DNA of 64,000 nt from Diplonema papillatum (lineage: Eukaryota > Euglenozoa > Diplonemea > Diplonemida > Diplonemidae): contig JAPJBO010001057.1 in NCBI GenBank assembly GCA_030068145.1, positions 1 through 64,000 of the forward strand. The letters are read 5' to 3'. Shown piece by piece: positions 45,537-55,505 of this stretch. Below the pieces are notes generated by a model, which searched no databases, had not been told where the DNA came from, and saw nothing but the letters and a program-made list of their open reading frames with translations. The translations under genes were made by a program, and so were the position numbers. Each line of letters starts with the position of its first letter. Within the stretch, counting starts at the first letter, position 1.

Positions 45537-48500
45537 TCAACGCAGGTAATTCATGATGGCAGCGGTCCAGCGGTTGGTTAGCGGATCGTCATAAGTCGAT
45601 TTTACACGCTCAGCAACGAACTTCAACGCCGGCGGCCTTCGTAGAGCGAAATCCTCCATCAAACCTTTGAAGCTGGGCAGTCCTTGCGGGTAGGCCTCCA
45701 GAACACTAGAAGCTGCGTTGTGGATTGTGTCGTTTTCCATCAGGACGTGTTGGGCGGTCGCCGCGCGCTGGCACAGCCTGCATTGCACTCGAGTCCTGTT
45801 CGGCATGACCGCACGGCGTACGATTGCCTGGAATAGGTCCACCGCCCCAGGTACTCGCTCTAACGCCTGGAGAGTCGACCCTTTGGTCGCGGTGTGGGAT
45901 GCTATCTCCCGGATCTTCCTCAGCACTCCTCTCGACTCCATGTGCTGTACGGCCCTCTTTACGAACCGGGTCGGAGCGTCAAGCTGCAGGAAAGCCTCCC
46001 TCTCGTGCACGCAGACCGTCGGTATCCCGCCCTCCACGTATATGCGTTCCACGTCTAAGAGAGGGCCCCCGGTCAGCAAGGCCTCCGATGCCGCCCCGTC
46101 TGCCCGATCGACGTACTGGTCTCCAGCATGTCCCCGGTGCCACTGCATGCACTGTCCGTAAGGGCTCACAATCCTGGCCACCGGGTCGTCCTCTACGCTC
46201 CGCTGGGCTCGCTTGATGGCCGCCTGGCTGTCACACCGCCATTCTACAGCACTTGGGGGGACGCCACACCTGCGCAGCGCCGTCGCGAGCACCAACACCG
46301 CGCAGAGCTCGGCTTCCGTGCTGGATGTGACGGTCCCAACCACCGCACACCCTACCACGGTCTGCCCGACCGATACACCTGCGGACCCGCGCGCCTCCTC
46401 CTCCAAAAAGCCGCCATCAGAGGCCACCACGAGGGTCGCTGTTCCGTCCCACTCTTTCCGCACGGCCATTTCCACAAGGCGTATCACATCCTCCCCCGGC
46501 GTGCCCCTCCTCGGTGGCCGGCGCAGAAAGCCCTGCATCGGGAGTCGATCATGCAACACGTCACAATAGTATGCAAGGTGGGCCCGCGTTCGCTGTAGAT
46601 GCATCAAACTCTCGACGGTCATGGACCCAAAGCCCTCTCTACAAGTAGCAAATCCGCTCAGCCCTTTGCTGTGTCGGTGCTTCGGGATGAGCTTCTGCAT
46701 ATTCGCAACCAGTTTAGGCGACTTTGCGTCGAAGCACGAAGAGTGACAATGGACAGCAAGGGTGGGCAGCACATGGCTTCTTACCAGGGCGCACTTCCGG
46801 CGTGTCGACCGGAAGTGGTGGGAATTGACAAAGTCGATGAGCCTAGCGAAACGCTCTCCTTTCTCCGTGTCGTTGGCGCATTGTCCCTCCACCCTTTTCG
46901 CATGCACACAGGCGCCAAGCACCACAGCCGCCTCGGTCGTCCCCCTCGACGGGTTCTCGCCCCACTCGAACTTTGACTTCGCCACAACCACCACCTTCTC
47001 GTCCGCCAGGTCCAATTCCCGGGCTCGTGCCCAACTCTGCAGGGCTCCGAAGGTCTGGCTTAGTCTCGACCTAGTTGTCCTTGCCACCACATCGTCCACA
47101 TACGCCCGAACGGCTTCACCAGCAGGCGGTTCGCACGTGTACAGCAGGAAAAGTAACACGCTCAGAGAGGATCCCTGGAGTAGGCCCCTCTCTAGTCGGA
47201 CCGGGGTCGTGAACCCCTCGTAGTGCGCTATTGTTACAAGTTGGCCCTCTATCACGCGTGCAATCGTCTCCGCCCACTGCCGTCCTAGCAGCCGTTCCAC
47301 GCATTTCACCAGCTTCTCATGCGGTACGGAGTCATACGCTGACAACACATCCACCAGCAGGAGCACGTTCTCGTCGTCTTCGTCTGACGGGTCGCTTTCC
47401 AGCCATTCCTTCGCGAAGAGGATCACCTGGGCCGCCCCGCTCGCCCGGCCGCATCCGTACTGAAAGTTGCATCTGAGGATGTGTCCTCGAACGAGGGGCT
47501 TCAGCTTCAGGTATAAAGCGGTGTGGAGCAGCTTCGAAAACAACGGCATTATAGCTATCGGTCTGTACCCGCGGGGGTTGGACCGTTGGAGTGGCTTGCC
47601 TTTCCAAAAGAGGAAAATCCACGAAACGCGCTGCCGTAGAGGAAGGCCCTCCTGCAACCACAGGTTCAATTCGGCCGTCGTCGCTTCCATTGCTTCTTTT
47701 TCCATTGCTTTCAGAAATTTAGGCGAATAGTCGGCCGTTCTTGCTGTTGGTCGCATGCAGCTGGTCGCAGCTTTTACTTCTTCGGGTCGGAGTGTCACAC
47801 CACGATACGGATATAGCGGGCGTGTTATTTGCAAGTACTGGGTGAAAGTGTCCGGATGATCGATTACGGGGGGCTGGTAGGGCGCCCGATGCCGCGCGAG
47901 GTGCGCGGACCCCCTAGTCGCGGTCAGCAAGTCAAGTTTGCGACGGATCGACCGGATTTCGGCATTCACGGGTGCTCGTTGGTCGTGCCTTGCCAAGTGT
48001 CGTCGGATGAGTCGTTCGTGGAGGGCGGTCTGGAGGCGCGCAACCCTTGTGTTCTTCGGTCGCGGAGGCGCTTGATCACTCGCACGATTAATGTCCTCCA
48101 TCAGTTGAGCGAAGGTCGTCTGGCGAAGCTGTTGTCCCCTGCACGGGTATACCATCCTGGGGGCCCCATTGAGGGTTCTGTCGTGTACCAAAACTATGGC
48201 GGCGTGATCGCTGCTTCCAGTAAACTTGACTGCCGATAGGCTCCAGCGAGAGTTCAGAGGTACGAAAGCCCGGTCCAGCGACGAGGTTGCATTAGATCTT
48301 GAAAAGGTAGTTCTCATCCGCACTAGTTCTCGGGCAGGCTCTGTACGCATCCTCGCCTCGACCATCGGGGTCGTTCTGGGATTGAAGTCCCCGACAACAA
48401 CGTACTCAGAAGCACACTGCCTTGCGCGGCCGGCTACCCACTCGCCGATCATACGATCACGCTTGTTGCACGGGACGTATACGCTGACCACCCTTAGCGT

Positions 48501-48932
48501 CGCGTCTGCCAAGTGTAGGTCAGCACTGCAAGCGCCAAATCCGGACACGCACCAGTCGGCCGTCAGCGGCGTTTGGTTGGGTATGAGGATTGCGGTTCTG
48601 GCAATGGGCTTTTCATGTGCATACGGACAGGTTCCAATGACAACCGTGCGCCATCCGGCACGCGAGGCATACTCTCTGAAGATTGTGGGTTCACGGCCAA
48701 TCTCATTCACCGTCAGAACATCAGCGGAGGGGAGGAGACGGAAAAACCGCTCCAGGCACATCTTGGAGGAGGCATTGCAGGACACCAGGGTAAGACGCCT
48801 CTCAGGCGAGGTGGGGATCATGACGCTTGGTTGTGGGAGGAAAGGTAGGAGAAATTCGCGGCTCGAGTTGATTGGTGCATGCTTGGTAGAGCTGTTGCTT
48901 GCTATCGGTCGAGGCGGGTCTAAGGCGCTCAC
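45537..48932 (-). CDS. LINE-B ORF2: EEP endonuclease, reverse transcriptase, RNase H (up to 1131 aa)
   Basis: EEP nuclease at about residues 47-250 (VVGDFNPR, SSDHAAIVLV). Reverse transcriptase at about 365-640 with FFLWKGK-type and RPIAIMPLFSK motifs, VDVLSAYDSVPHEK, RGLLQGSSLSVLL and YVDD near residue 610. RNase H at about 832-950 with ASDGG, TEAELCAV, CDSQAA and GDQYVDRADGAASEAL, so the four acidic positions are kept. A C-terminal CRLC..H-type cluster (CRLCQRAATAQHVL) lies near 1060-1075. The frame opens at 48932, overlapping the ORF1 stop, but the first in-frame ATG is at 48821 (MIPTSPERRL), just before the EEP domain, and is the likelier start. It appears intact. Confidence 0.94.
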   Translation of the reverse strand: MSALDPPRPIASNSSTKHAPINSSREFLLPFLPQPSVMIPTSPERRLTLVSCNASSKMCLERFFRLLPSADVLTVNEIGREPTIFREYASRAGWRTVVIGTCPYAHEKPIARTAILIPNQTPLTADWCVSGFGACSADLHLADATLRVVSVYVPCNKRDRMIGEWVAGRARQCASEYVVVGDFNPRTTPMVEARMRTEPARELVRMRTTFSRSNATSSLDRAFVPLNSRWSLSAVKFTGSSDHAAIVLVHDRTLNGAPRMVYPCRGQQLRQTTFAQLMEDINRASDQAPPRPKNTRVARLQTALHERLIRRHLARHDQRAPVNAEIRSIRRKLDLLTATRGSAHLARHRAPYQPPVIDHPDTFTQYLQITRPLYPYRGVTLRPEEVKAATSCMRPTARTADYSPKFLKAMEKEAMEATTAELNLWLQEGLPLRQRVSWIFLFWKGKPLQRSNPRGYRPIAIMPLFSKLLHTALYLKLKPLVRGHILRCNFQYGCGRASGAAQVILFAKEWLESDPSDEDDENVLLLVDVLSAYDSVPHEKLVKCVERLLGRQWAETIARVIEGQLVTIAHYEGFTTPVRLERGLLQGSSLSVLLFLLYTCEPPAGEAVRAYVDDVVARTTRSRLSQTFGALQSWARARELDLADEKVVVVAKSKFEWGENPSRGTTEAAVVLGACVHAKRVEGQCANDTEKGERFARLIDFVNSHHFRSTRRKCALVRSHVLPTLAVHCHSSCFDAKSPKLVANMQKLIPKHRHSKGLSGFATCREGFGSMTVESLMHLQRTRAHLAYYCDVLHDRLPMQGFLRRPPRRGTPGEDVIRLVEMAVRKEWDGTATLVVASDGGFLEEEARGSAGVSVGQTVVGCAVVGTVTSSTEAELCAVLVLATALRRCGVPPSAVEWRCDSQAAIKRAQRSVEDDPVARIVSPYGQCMQWHRGHAGDQYVDRADGAASEALLTGGPLLDVERIYVEGGIPTVCVHEREAFLQLDAPTRFVKRAVQHMESRGVLRKIREIASHTATKGSTLQALERVPGAVDLFQAIVRRAVMPNRTRVQCRLCQRAATAQHVLMENDTIHNAASSVLEAYPQGLPSFKGLMEDFALRRPPALKFVAERVKSTYDDPLTNRWTAAIMNYLR

Positions 48933-49740
48933 TAAAAGCTGCCTTCCCCTGCCTGCGACTTCGGAGGCGGCGTGGCACCCGACGCCTGTTCGCGCGGCCT
49001 CTTTATCGGGGTTGACTCGGTTCGCATCTCCACGTCAGACATCAGCGGGTTTGCTCCTGCGCTCCCTCTCCCTTCCCTCGCGCCTTTTCCCTTCCCTCCG
49101 TGCCCCTTTCCCCTCCCAGACCCCGCTTTTCGCTCTTCCACCCCGGCGGGCGCTACTCTTTCCAGCACCCCCTCCTCCTGTTTCATCACTTTCGCCTCCC
49201 CCTCTTCCTCCGTCTCCTGCTCAACGGCTCTCGAAAACCCCGTCTCGCTCGTCGCTGTACCCTCGTCCTTCTTAGTCGCCACGCTCGCGTACGTGGGTCT
49301 GGTCGCGTCCCTGTCTCCGACTATGTCCTTCAGCTTCCCAAAGCGGATCCTCCGATTCAGCAGTTTGCACTCGTAGCGCTGCAGGTCGGCCTGCTCATCC
49401 TCGTCTAGCCCCTCCAGACTATGCGCCGTCACCCCCTTCCCCAGCCCGTACACTGGCCTCAACACATAGTCTCTCTCGATTCCTACCTGCTTTAGGATCA
49501 TCCCCATTTCGTACTCCCCCAGCATCCGATCGAGCCCAGTCACTCCGAAACCCTCCCTCACCATTTCCCAGTATCGTTCTTTGTCCCGCATCGCCTGCTC
49601 CTTAGTTTTCACAAAGATGCCGTCCCGCTTGACGGCGATCCCAGCTGCATCTAGGTAGGCCGCGAATCGCTCTATCTCTCCCTCGTTCTTTGGGTCGACA
49701 AAAACCCTGTACCCGGACGCCGACCCATAGTGAGCCTGTC
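48932..49740 (-). pseudogene. LINE-B ORF1, downstream part
   Basis: Continues ORF1 in a second frame: GYRVFVDPKNEGEIERF, IAVKRDGIFVKTKEQA, then RYECKLLNRRIRFGKLKD, an acidic stretch and a Gly/Lys-rich basic tail. It stops at 48932, with the stop overlapping the ORF2 frame. Coding character begins upstream of the first ATG at 49612, so it is joined to the preceding frame either by a frameshift or through a one-base indel. Confidence 0.7.
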
Positions 49741-50112
49741 CTCCGCTTCAAGAATGTCCAAGGGGGGGCGCATCGTTTTGTCTCCGCGCGCGGCGTTCCT
49801 CAGGAAAACTTCAAGTTCGATGCCTTTCGGCGGTTTCACCACCCAGACCGCTGGGTGAATCGAGAACCTCTTCTCAGCTGCACACCAGGCAGCCACTTTG
49901 CCGTCTGTTTCTTCCGTCAGCTCCAAAAGCTTCACCGTGTTCCCTTTGTAGTAGCTGCCCGCGTGCCGGAGGCGCTTAACGGTTGTCACGGCACCCAGAG
50001 CCTTCACCGCTTCCTCAACCACGTCGGAATCGCCGCACAACGACCACACGTTCTCAAGGGCGTCTAAGATGTCAGTTTCACCGAACAGGAGCGTCTCTCC
50101 CTCGCTTGGCAT
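49672..50112 (-). CDS. LINE-B ORF1, upstream part (146 aa frame)
   Basis: ATG at 50112 (MPSEGETLLFGETD). Coding-like to about RPPLDILEAEDRL near 49740, after which the matching continuation is in another frame. Segments such as AVWVVKPPKGIELEVFLRNA resemble a gag-like nucleic-acid-binding fold, though no named domain is certain. The frame change lies around 49735-49745. Confidence 0.65.
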   Translation of the reverse strand: MPSEGETLLFGETDILDALENVWSLCGDSDVVEEAVKALGAVTTVKRLRHAGSYYKGNTVKLLELTEETDGKVAAWCAAEKRFSIHPAVWVVKPPKGIELEVFLRNAARGDKTMRPPLDILEAEDRLTMGRRPGTGFLSTQRTRER

Positions 50113-50515
50113 TTTAAAGTTTTTTTTTCTTTTTTTTTGTAACCCGGAAAAAATGCTTTACGCACGACCCCCGTGGACTCAGCGGAGAGTGTGGGACTAC
50201 GTTCGTGGAGCTATGGTGGCCGAACGCTACCCACTAAAACAACCGGGGGCCCTTAGAGACTGCTGCTGAGGAGGCCATCCCCCGTGACTCCCCCGGAGGG
50301 GGGCTTGTCAGGCCGAGTCACGACAGCATCAGGGAGAGTGAGGTCAACCATCTCTCCCTGCTCCGCTCCTGCTCCTGGGTTTGTTTGTTTGTTTTTGCTA
50401 CCGCTGACTGATGATGATGCTGCGCTCCGAGCTACCCCTGTCAAGGGCTGACTTGCTCCCTTTTTTTTTTGTCGTGTTCGAGCAGGGAAGTAGCTTGAGC
50501 TCAATAAAGTACGTA
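50113..50515. other. 5' region of LINE-B
   Basis: Sequence upstream of ORF1 with A/T runs at 50118-50140 and 50460-50470. A minus frame at 50253-50504 is open but has no ATG at its upstream edge and no domain. It probably includes the LINE-B 5' UTR and a junction to the 150-bp E1-type repeat. Confidence 0.5.
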
Positions 50516-50665
50516 GGGGACTAGTCCCCTAAGGGCACATTTTCATTGGGAAGTACTGGGAAATGCACTTAGCAACTTTTTTGCAAATTCTTACCAGGAA
50601 TTGTAATCCAAAATAGGGACTAGTCCCCTAAGGGCACATTTCACATTGGGACTAGTCCCCTAAGG
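50516..50665. repeat. Second copy of the E1 right end (150 bp)
   Basis: Matches 43641-43790 over exactly 150 bp with about two substitutions, and is followed by the same GCAGACTAT and T-run. It lacks the hAT insertion, so it preserves the empty hAT target site. Confidence 0.93.
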
Positions 50666-50672
50666 GCAGACT

Positions 50673-51659
50673 ATTTTTTTTTTTTTTTTTTTTTTTTTTC
50701 CTGTTGACAACTTGTGTCAGACTAGCCCACCCGGGGGTGGTTGATTCCTTCGGGCAGGGTCTCCCCCGTCCAGCGTTTGCTTGGGTCCACGGTGATGATC
50801 GCCCTTCGGCTCTTTATTTCCTATTTCGCTCTCTTTGTCATTTTCATTTTATTGATCTGCGTCCTCCCTCACTCTTAGCGTCCTAACCGGTCCCTTCTTC
50901 TTTTTATATGCCGAAACCAACTGGAAACGAAAGGAAAGGAAAAAAAAAAAAAAAAACCGTCCCTCCGCCTGTCCCTCCCTCTCAACGCAGGTAATTCATG
51001 ATGGCAGCGGTCCAGCGGTTGGTTAGCGGATCGTCATAAGTCGATTTTACACGCTCAGCAACGAACTTCAACGCCGGCGGCCTTCGTAGAGCGAAATCCT
51101 CCATCAAACCTTTGAAGCTGGGCAGTCCTTGCGGGTAGGCCTCCAGAACACTAGAAGCTGCGTTGTGGATTGTGTCGTTTTCCATCAGGACGTGTTGGGC
51201 GGTCGCCGCGCGCTGGCACAGCCTGCATTGCACTCGAGTCCTGTTCGGCATGACCGCACGGCGTACGATTGCCTGGAATAGGTCCACCGCCCCAGGTACT
51301 CGCTCTAACGCCTGGAGAGTCGACCCTTTGGTCGCGGTGTGGGATGCTATCTCCCGGATCTTCCTCAGCACTCCTCTCGACTCCATGTGCTGTACGGCCC
51401 TCTTTACGAACCGGGTCGGAGCGTCAAGCTGCAGGAAAGCCTCCCTCTCGTGCACACAGACCGTCGGTATCCCGCCCTCCACGTATATGCGTTCCACGTC
51501 TAAGAGAGGGCCCCCGGTCAGCAAGGCCTCCGATGCCGCCCCGTCTGCCCGATCGACGTACTGGTCTCCCGCATGTCCCCGGTGCCACTGCATGCACTGT
51601 CCGTAAGGGCTCACAATCCTGGCCACCGGGTCGTCCTCTACGCTCCGCTGGGCTCGCTT
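50673..51659 (-). mobile_element. LINE-B copy 2, 5'-truncated
   Basis: T-run (poly(A) on the minus strand), 3' UTR and the C-terminal part of ORF2 only. About 99% identical to 45249-46215, with scattered single-base changes. The copy ends abruptly at about 51659 against another T-run, as expected of incomplete target-primed reverse transcription. Confidence 0.92.
50982..51659 (-). pseudogene. LINE-B copy 2: ORF2 C-terminal fragment
   Basis: About 220 codons identical in protein sequence to the end of LINE-B ORF2, beginning inside RNase H just before ARIVSPYGQ and running to NYLR. RT and EEP are missing, so it cannot move itself. Confidence 0.92.
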
Positions 51660-52429
51660 TTTTTTTTTTTTTTTGATCCGCGTCCAGTGCAGTCAGGCTC
51701 GACCGCTCGACCGGTCAAGTCACTTTCCGAAAAAAAACTTTTTTTTTTTTTTGGACAGGAATTTGCCACAACTTTTTTTTGCACTGGTGAATACAGGTCA
51801 AAATCCATCCTATGCCAGAAAAAAAATTTCCCACGCTACGCGTGGGAAAACAACATGTGGTGTTTTAGAGTAAATGTTCGCTTGAAACTCTGGGTTTTAG
51901 CTGAAACGGGCAGTCTCACAAAGTTAGTACACTGTTGTGCTTCAGTAGTAGGACGGCTTAATACGACTTTTCCAGTAGCTTCGCTTGTGAATCAATAGTG
52001 CCATGAACAGGTCGACAACCCAGGTTCACTGTCACATCGTCCATCATACAAAAGATGGGCCCAGAGTGACGAGTTTCGGGGTTGCAGTGGAGTCTTCGGA
52101 TGCCTGAGGCAATGGAACACTGTTTTGGTTTTGTAGGTGGGCCTCATTATGACTGCTGTGACCTTGGCATGTGCCTTCGTGGGTGTGCTGCTGCTTCACC
52201 ACCTTCTTGTAGACCCCAGTAGTCTCTGTATTCTGGCTGCAGCCGAACATACCATGCAGGGTCAGAACCTTGCATGATACTGCAATCCAGGAGTTGGTGA
52301 GTGGAGTTGGGAATCCAAAAGCTTGCCCTTGCCCCTGTGACCTTGGCTTTTGTCAAAGCTTTCCGTTTTCCCACCATTTTCTACTACTGTGTGGCACTAC
52401 CTATGGCAGATTTTTCTAATTTTTTTTTT

Positions 52430-52545
52430 TGCCCGGTCGAATCGACACAGGTGCCGGTCGAATTCGACCGGTGCCCACGTTCGACCGCCTTGACCGGTCG
52501 AATGTCAATCCGAGAGCAATAATTTTTTTTTTTGTCAATTCGACC
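52430..52545. repeat. CCGGTCGAA-type palindromic cluster in E2
   Basis: Several copies of CGGTCGAA / TTCGACCG in both orientations between T-runs, echoed at 51697-51720 (CTCGACCGCTCGACCGG). Single strands could fold into hairpins. Subterminal repeats of this kind are typical transposase-binding arrays, but that role is inference. Confidence 0.55.
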
Positions 52546-53327
52546 GGCCGGTGACAGCACTGGGTGAGTTACCTCACCCAACCGCTGCAGTGCATAACCC
52601 CCTGATCCGCGTCTTAGCGCGCGGAATTTTTTGGGAAACCGTGGAAAAAAAAATAGAAATTTTTTGTTTGTGCGATTTAACCTGTATGTGATTTGGTTAA
52701 ACCGCTGCCAACGTTCTTTTTAGCTGTAACAAATACTGTCTCCAGGGAAGCAGAAATTGGTTGTCGCAAAAAAATATTTTTTCTTTTGCTGTGGGAAGCA
52801 GTGCTCCCGCTAACCTCACTTTTGGTGAGGAAATCCCAAACCAGCTTTTAGACTTTTTTTTTTTCGTGCCCCCCAATTTTTTTTCCCCTGTGCTGCGCAG
52901 GTTATTAGCTTCGTTCTGCCTCGGTTTCTCGACCAACTTTCTGAGACCGAGAAGCTTTTCTCCAGGGGTGGGGTCTGCCCCCCGGCGAACGGTACGGTAC
53001 AGGTGGAGAAAGTTTGCACCTCAGTCTGTTTGTCACAATAAACACTGCACATTCCTGAAGGCAACAGCCCATTTCAAATTCAACCACCACTCGATACTGT
53101 GTGCTGGTAAATCATTGCCACGAGTAGATGCGGACCAGAGATCACATGGAACAAGGCACTTGTGTCGACTCGGAGAGAATCTGTCAAAAAATCCGGGGCT
53201 GCTTCTGAGCCTCGACTCTCTTTCTCAGCTCCAGCCCCCAACTTCTACCCGCCAGCCCACCATGCCCAGCAGAGAGTAGACCGTGATGCAGTGCTTTGGC
53301 TACACGATACCACCAATCGGAAAAAGG

Positions 53328-53345
53328 TGAGGAATTCCTCACCCT
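53328..53345. repeat. Perfect palindrome GGTGAGGAATTCCTCACC
   Basis: An 18-bp perfect palindrome inside E2, with a shorter version (GAGGAATTCCTC) about 45 bp downstream. These may be remnants of nested inverted-repeat insertions. Confidence 0.7.
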
Positions 53346-53427
53346 CTTTTTTCGAGCCTCTTTTTTTTTTGAGGAATTCCTCGCACTTTTTCGTTAGCGG
53401 GAGCACTGGTGGGAAGGGTACAACAGG

Positions 53428-55250
53428 GTGACATGGGACTCCAGATGGTCACTGAAGTCCGAGCTTCGGCTGCGGAAACACCAAACCCCGCTCGTGGGGC
53501 CAACAACGACACGTCAGCGGAACGCCGGATTAGAAGCTCGCTGCGAGTCTCTAATTTGTTTTGACCCATCTGACCTATCTGTTGCTGCAGCAAACCACGA
53601 AAACTGTGATGCCGGCAAATTTCACCTTGACTAAGTGAGTGTTGCATGCTAATGCAAAAACAGGGCACAAGCAAAGGGAAGGGACACTGCTGTGTTTTTG
53701 CGCCATCGATGTTGAGATTGGTGCAGTGAAGGATCGACACCTCCTTGAGATCAACGACCTGTCGTTGTCCTTCATGAAGATGTTTCAGCAGATCATAAAA
53801 GACCGTCACCTCCAGACGCCTGCCGAGTATGATGATGATGTGGTGGTGTCGGCTAGGGCTGATAGCAGGAGTGTGTGGAGAGATGTTTCTCTTGGGATGA
53901 TGCAGGCCATGGACTCCATGCAGTACCGGGAGGTTCGGTACGTTGTGAAGCAAAAGTTCCCGTAGCGAACACCTGTCAACGCCTTCGACCTGTGAAAAAG
54001 AGCCAAGCCCGCGTGAAGCCGCTGCAAATGGGTGAAACGAAGAATTTGACAGGGCCCTCCTGGTCGATGAAAAAGGGCATCCGTTCTATCAGGAAGTGGC
54101 CAAGACCCTTCGCAAACTTGATGGGCTCCCACTTTCTGTGCAGCTGTTGCAGTAGTATGAGGGCACCAACAAGGTGATTGCCCAGCGCCGTACCGCCGAC
54201 ATCCCCCGGTGCACCCTTCAGAACCTGCAAGAACAAGAAAGTAGCCTGAGAAATGTGTTGGCCTTGCCGTGGGTTGCAGAGCTGAGGTATTCTCAGCATC
54301 CACTGCACGAAACTGCAGGAAGTGAGAGATGTGGTGTATACCCGTATCGTCACGCAGCAAGCGCAAAACCAACAGCGCACTGAGCAACGCAGTGCGGGAG
54401 TTCCATCCAGAAACCCTGTTTGCGACTGGGAGCAGTCCATCGTGAAAGCGGAGGGGTCTTCTTCTTGGGGAGAGCTGGAAGGGCAATTCGCCGAGGCAAC
54501 TCGAGCCGTTTTCACTGGACACCGTGCCCAGCCTCTCTGACGATCGCCGTGCTCGGTTCAAGCAGATCCACGGGGTAAAGACGAGCTTCCCCTTCGGTGT
54601 CCACAAATACAACGCTGGGGGGCAAGCGCTTGGTATTCAAGCTGCCACCGAGCGACCGCCGCCTACAGGATGATGTCGCAAAGGCGTTCAAGTCGTGCAT
54701 CGGGACGGGGAAAAGGTTCCACACCCGGGCCATGAGGATGAAATTCGTCGAGGTCTGGAAGTCATCTGGGGTTCCGCGTACCATCCTCAAGACGATGTAC
54801 ATGTTCGTGACTGGAGATGTGAACCCCCTGCGCACACCAACCGAAAGCCACCTGGCTGAACTCCTCACAACTGATTTCACCCCAGTGAGGTTGCATTCCG
54901 AAGCTCGTCAAAAGAGTCCAAACACGACGGCTACTGGGACGCCATGGGCCGCGTTCTTGAGAAGTGCGGTACTGTCGTGGACGAGAGGCGTCATGGAGAA
55001 GTTTCACGCCTCACGGTTGAGGCCCCCGCAAGCATCCGGCTTCTCATGGAAGAAGTGCAGAAGCGGCTTCCGGCCGATGCCCACGTCCCGTCCGAAACGT
55101 GGGTACGATACCAATTCTGGCCGAGTACGCCGAACAACACGGTTGCTCCCAGGCAGTCGCAAGGCCCACGACTAGACGCCTACTACTGTCGGTGGCAGCA
55201 GCTCTACGCTGAAGGCTCACCTGGTCCCTCCGTACAACAAAAAGCCTGAG
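53428..55250 (+). pseudogene. Decayed ORFs of DNA transposon E2
   Basis: The plus strand keeps coding-like blocks in changing frames. 53639-53965 includes TLLCFCAIDVEIGAVKDRHLLE. 54597-54880 includes RLVFKLPPSDRRLQDDVAKAF. 54944-55130 includes IRLLMEEVQKRLPADAHVPSETWVRYQFWP. Stops and frame changes separate them, so this looks like one damaged gene of about 500 or more codons. It may be the transposase, but no DDE or other catalytic signature was recognised. Confidence 0.45.
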
Positions 55251-55505
55251 CACATGCAGACGACAGTTATTTCCCAGTGCAAAAAGTCGCCGAAGAATCA
55301 AAGTGAGGGGCGCGTACCCCTCCGGCCCCCCACCCCCCGACCGCTTGCCACCAAGACCCCCCCCCTCCACACAGGAACCCACAGGCCAGGTGACTTGCCA
55401 AACTATTTTTTTAAAACCCTATTTTTTTTTTTTTGCGCGCGCGCGCGGAAAATTTTCAAGGGTCGGGGGACGCGGATCAAAAAATAAAAATAGTCTGCCC
55501 TAAGG

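Larger units (their letters stand above)
45249..50500 (-). mobile_element. LINE-B: near-full-length non-LTR retrotransposon with RNase H
   Basis: Minus-strand element with a 3' poly(A) tail (the T-run from 45249), a 3' UTR of about 270 bp, ORF2 with EEP, RT and RNase H, and a frameshifted ORF1. Its 5' end is not sharply defined, between 50112 and about 50500. The last ~970 bp recur, about 99% identical, at 50.69-51.66 kb as a truncated copy. It sits inside the long intron proposed for the RBM26/27-like gene. Confidence 0.9.
50666..55498. mobile_element. DNA transposon E2 with CAGACTAT...GATCCGCGTCC inverted repeats, split by LINE-B
   Basis: The right end, read inward, is GCAGACTATTTTT, a T-rich bridge, then GATCCGCGTCC (55498-55468). 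The left end has GCAGACTATTTTT at 50666, and the continuation TTTTGATCCGCGTCC reappears at 51671-51685 after a truncated LINE-B. The LINE therefore inserted in the T-run of the left repeat. CCTAAGG flanks both sides (50659-50665 and 55499-55505). The length without the LINE is about 3.85 kb. The interior has T/A runs, CGACCGGTCGA-type palindromes and decayed plus-strand ORFs. Superfamily not recognised. Confidence 0.72.

Noticed and set aside
46213..46569. Plus-strand ORFs opposite LINE-B RNase H (also duplicated at 51163-51676)
   Set aside because: Their duplication only reflects the duplicated LINE; antisense shadows.
48822..48932. Start of LINE-B ORF2 at the very beginning of the open frame
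   Set aside because: The frame opens with GTG overlapping the ORF1 stop; a eukaryotic start is likelier at the ATG at 48821 just before the EEP domain.
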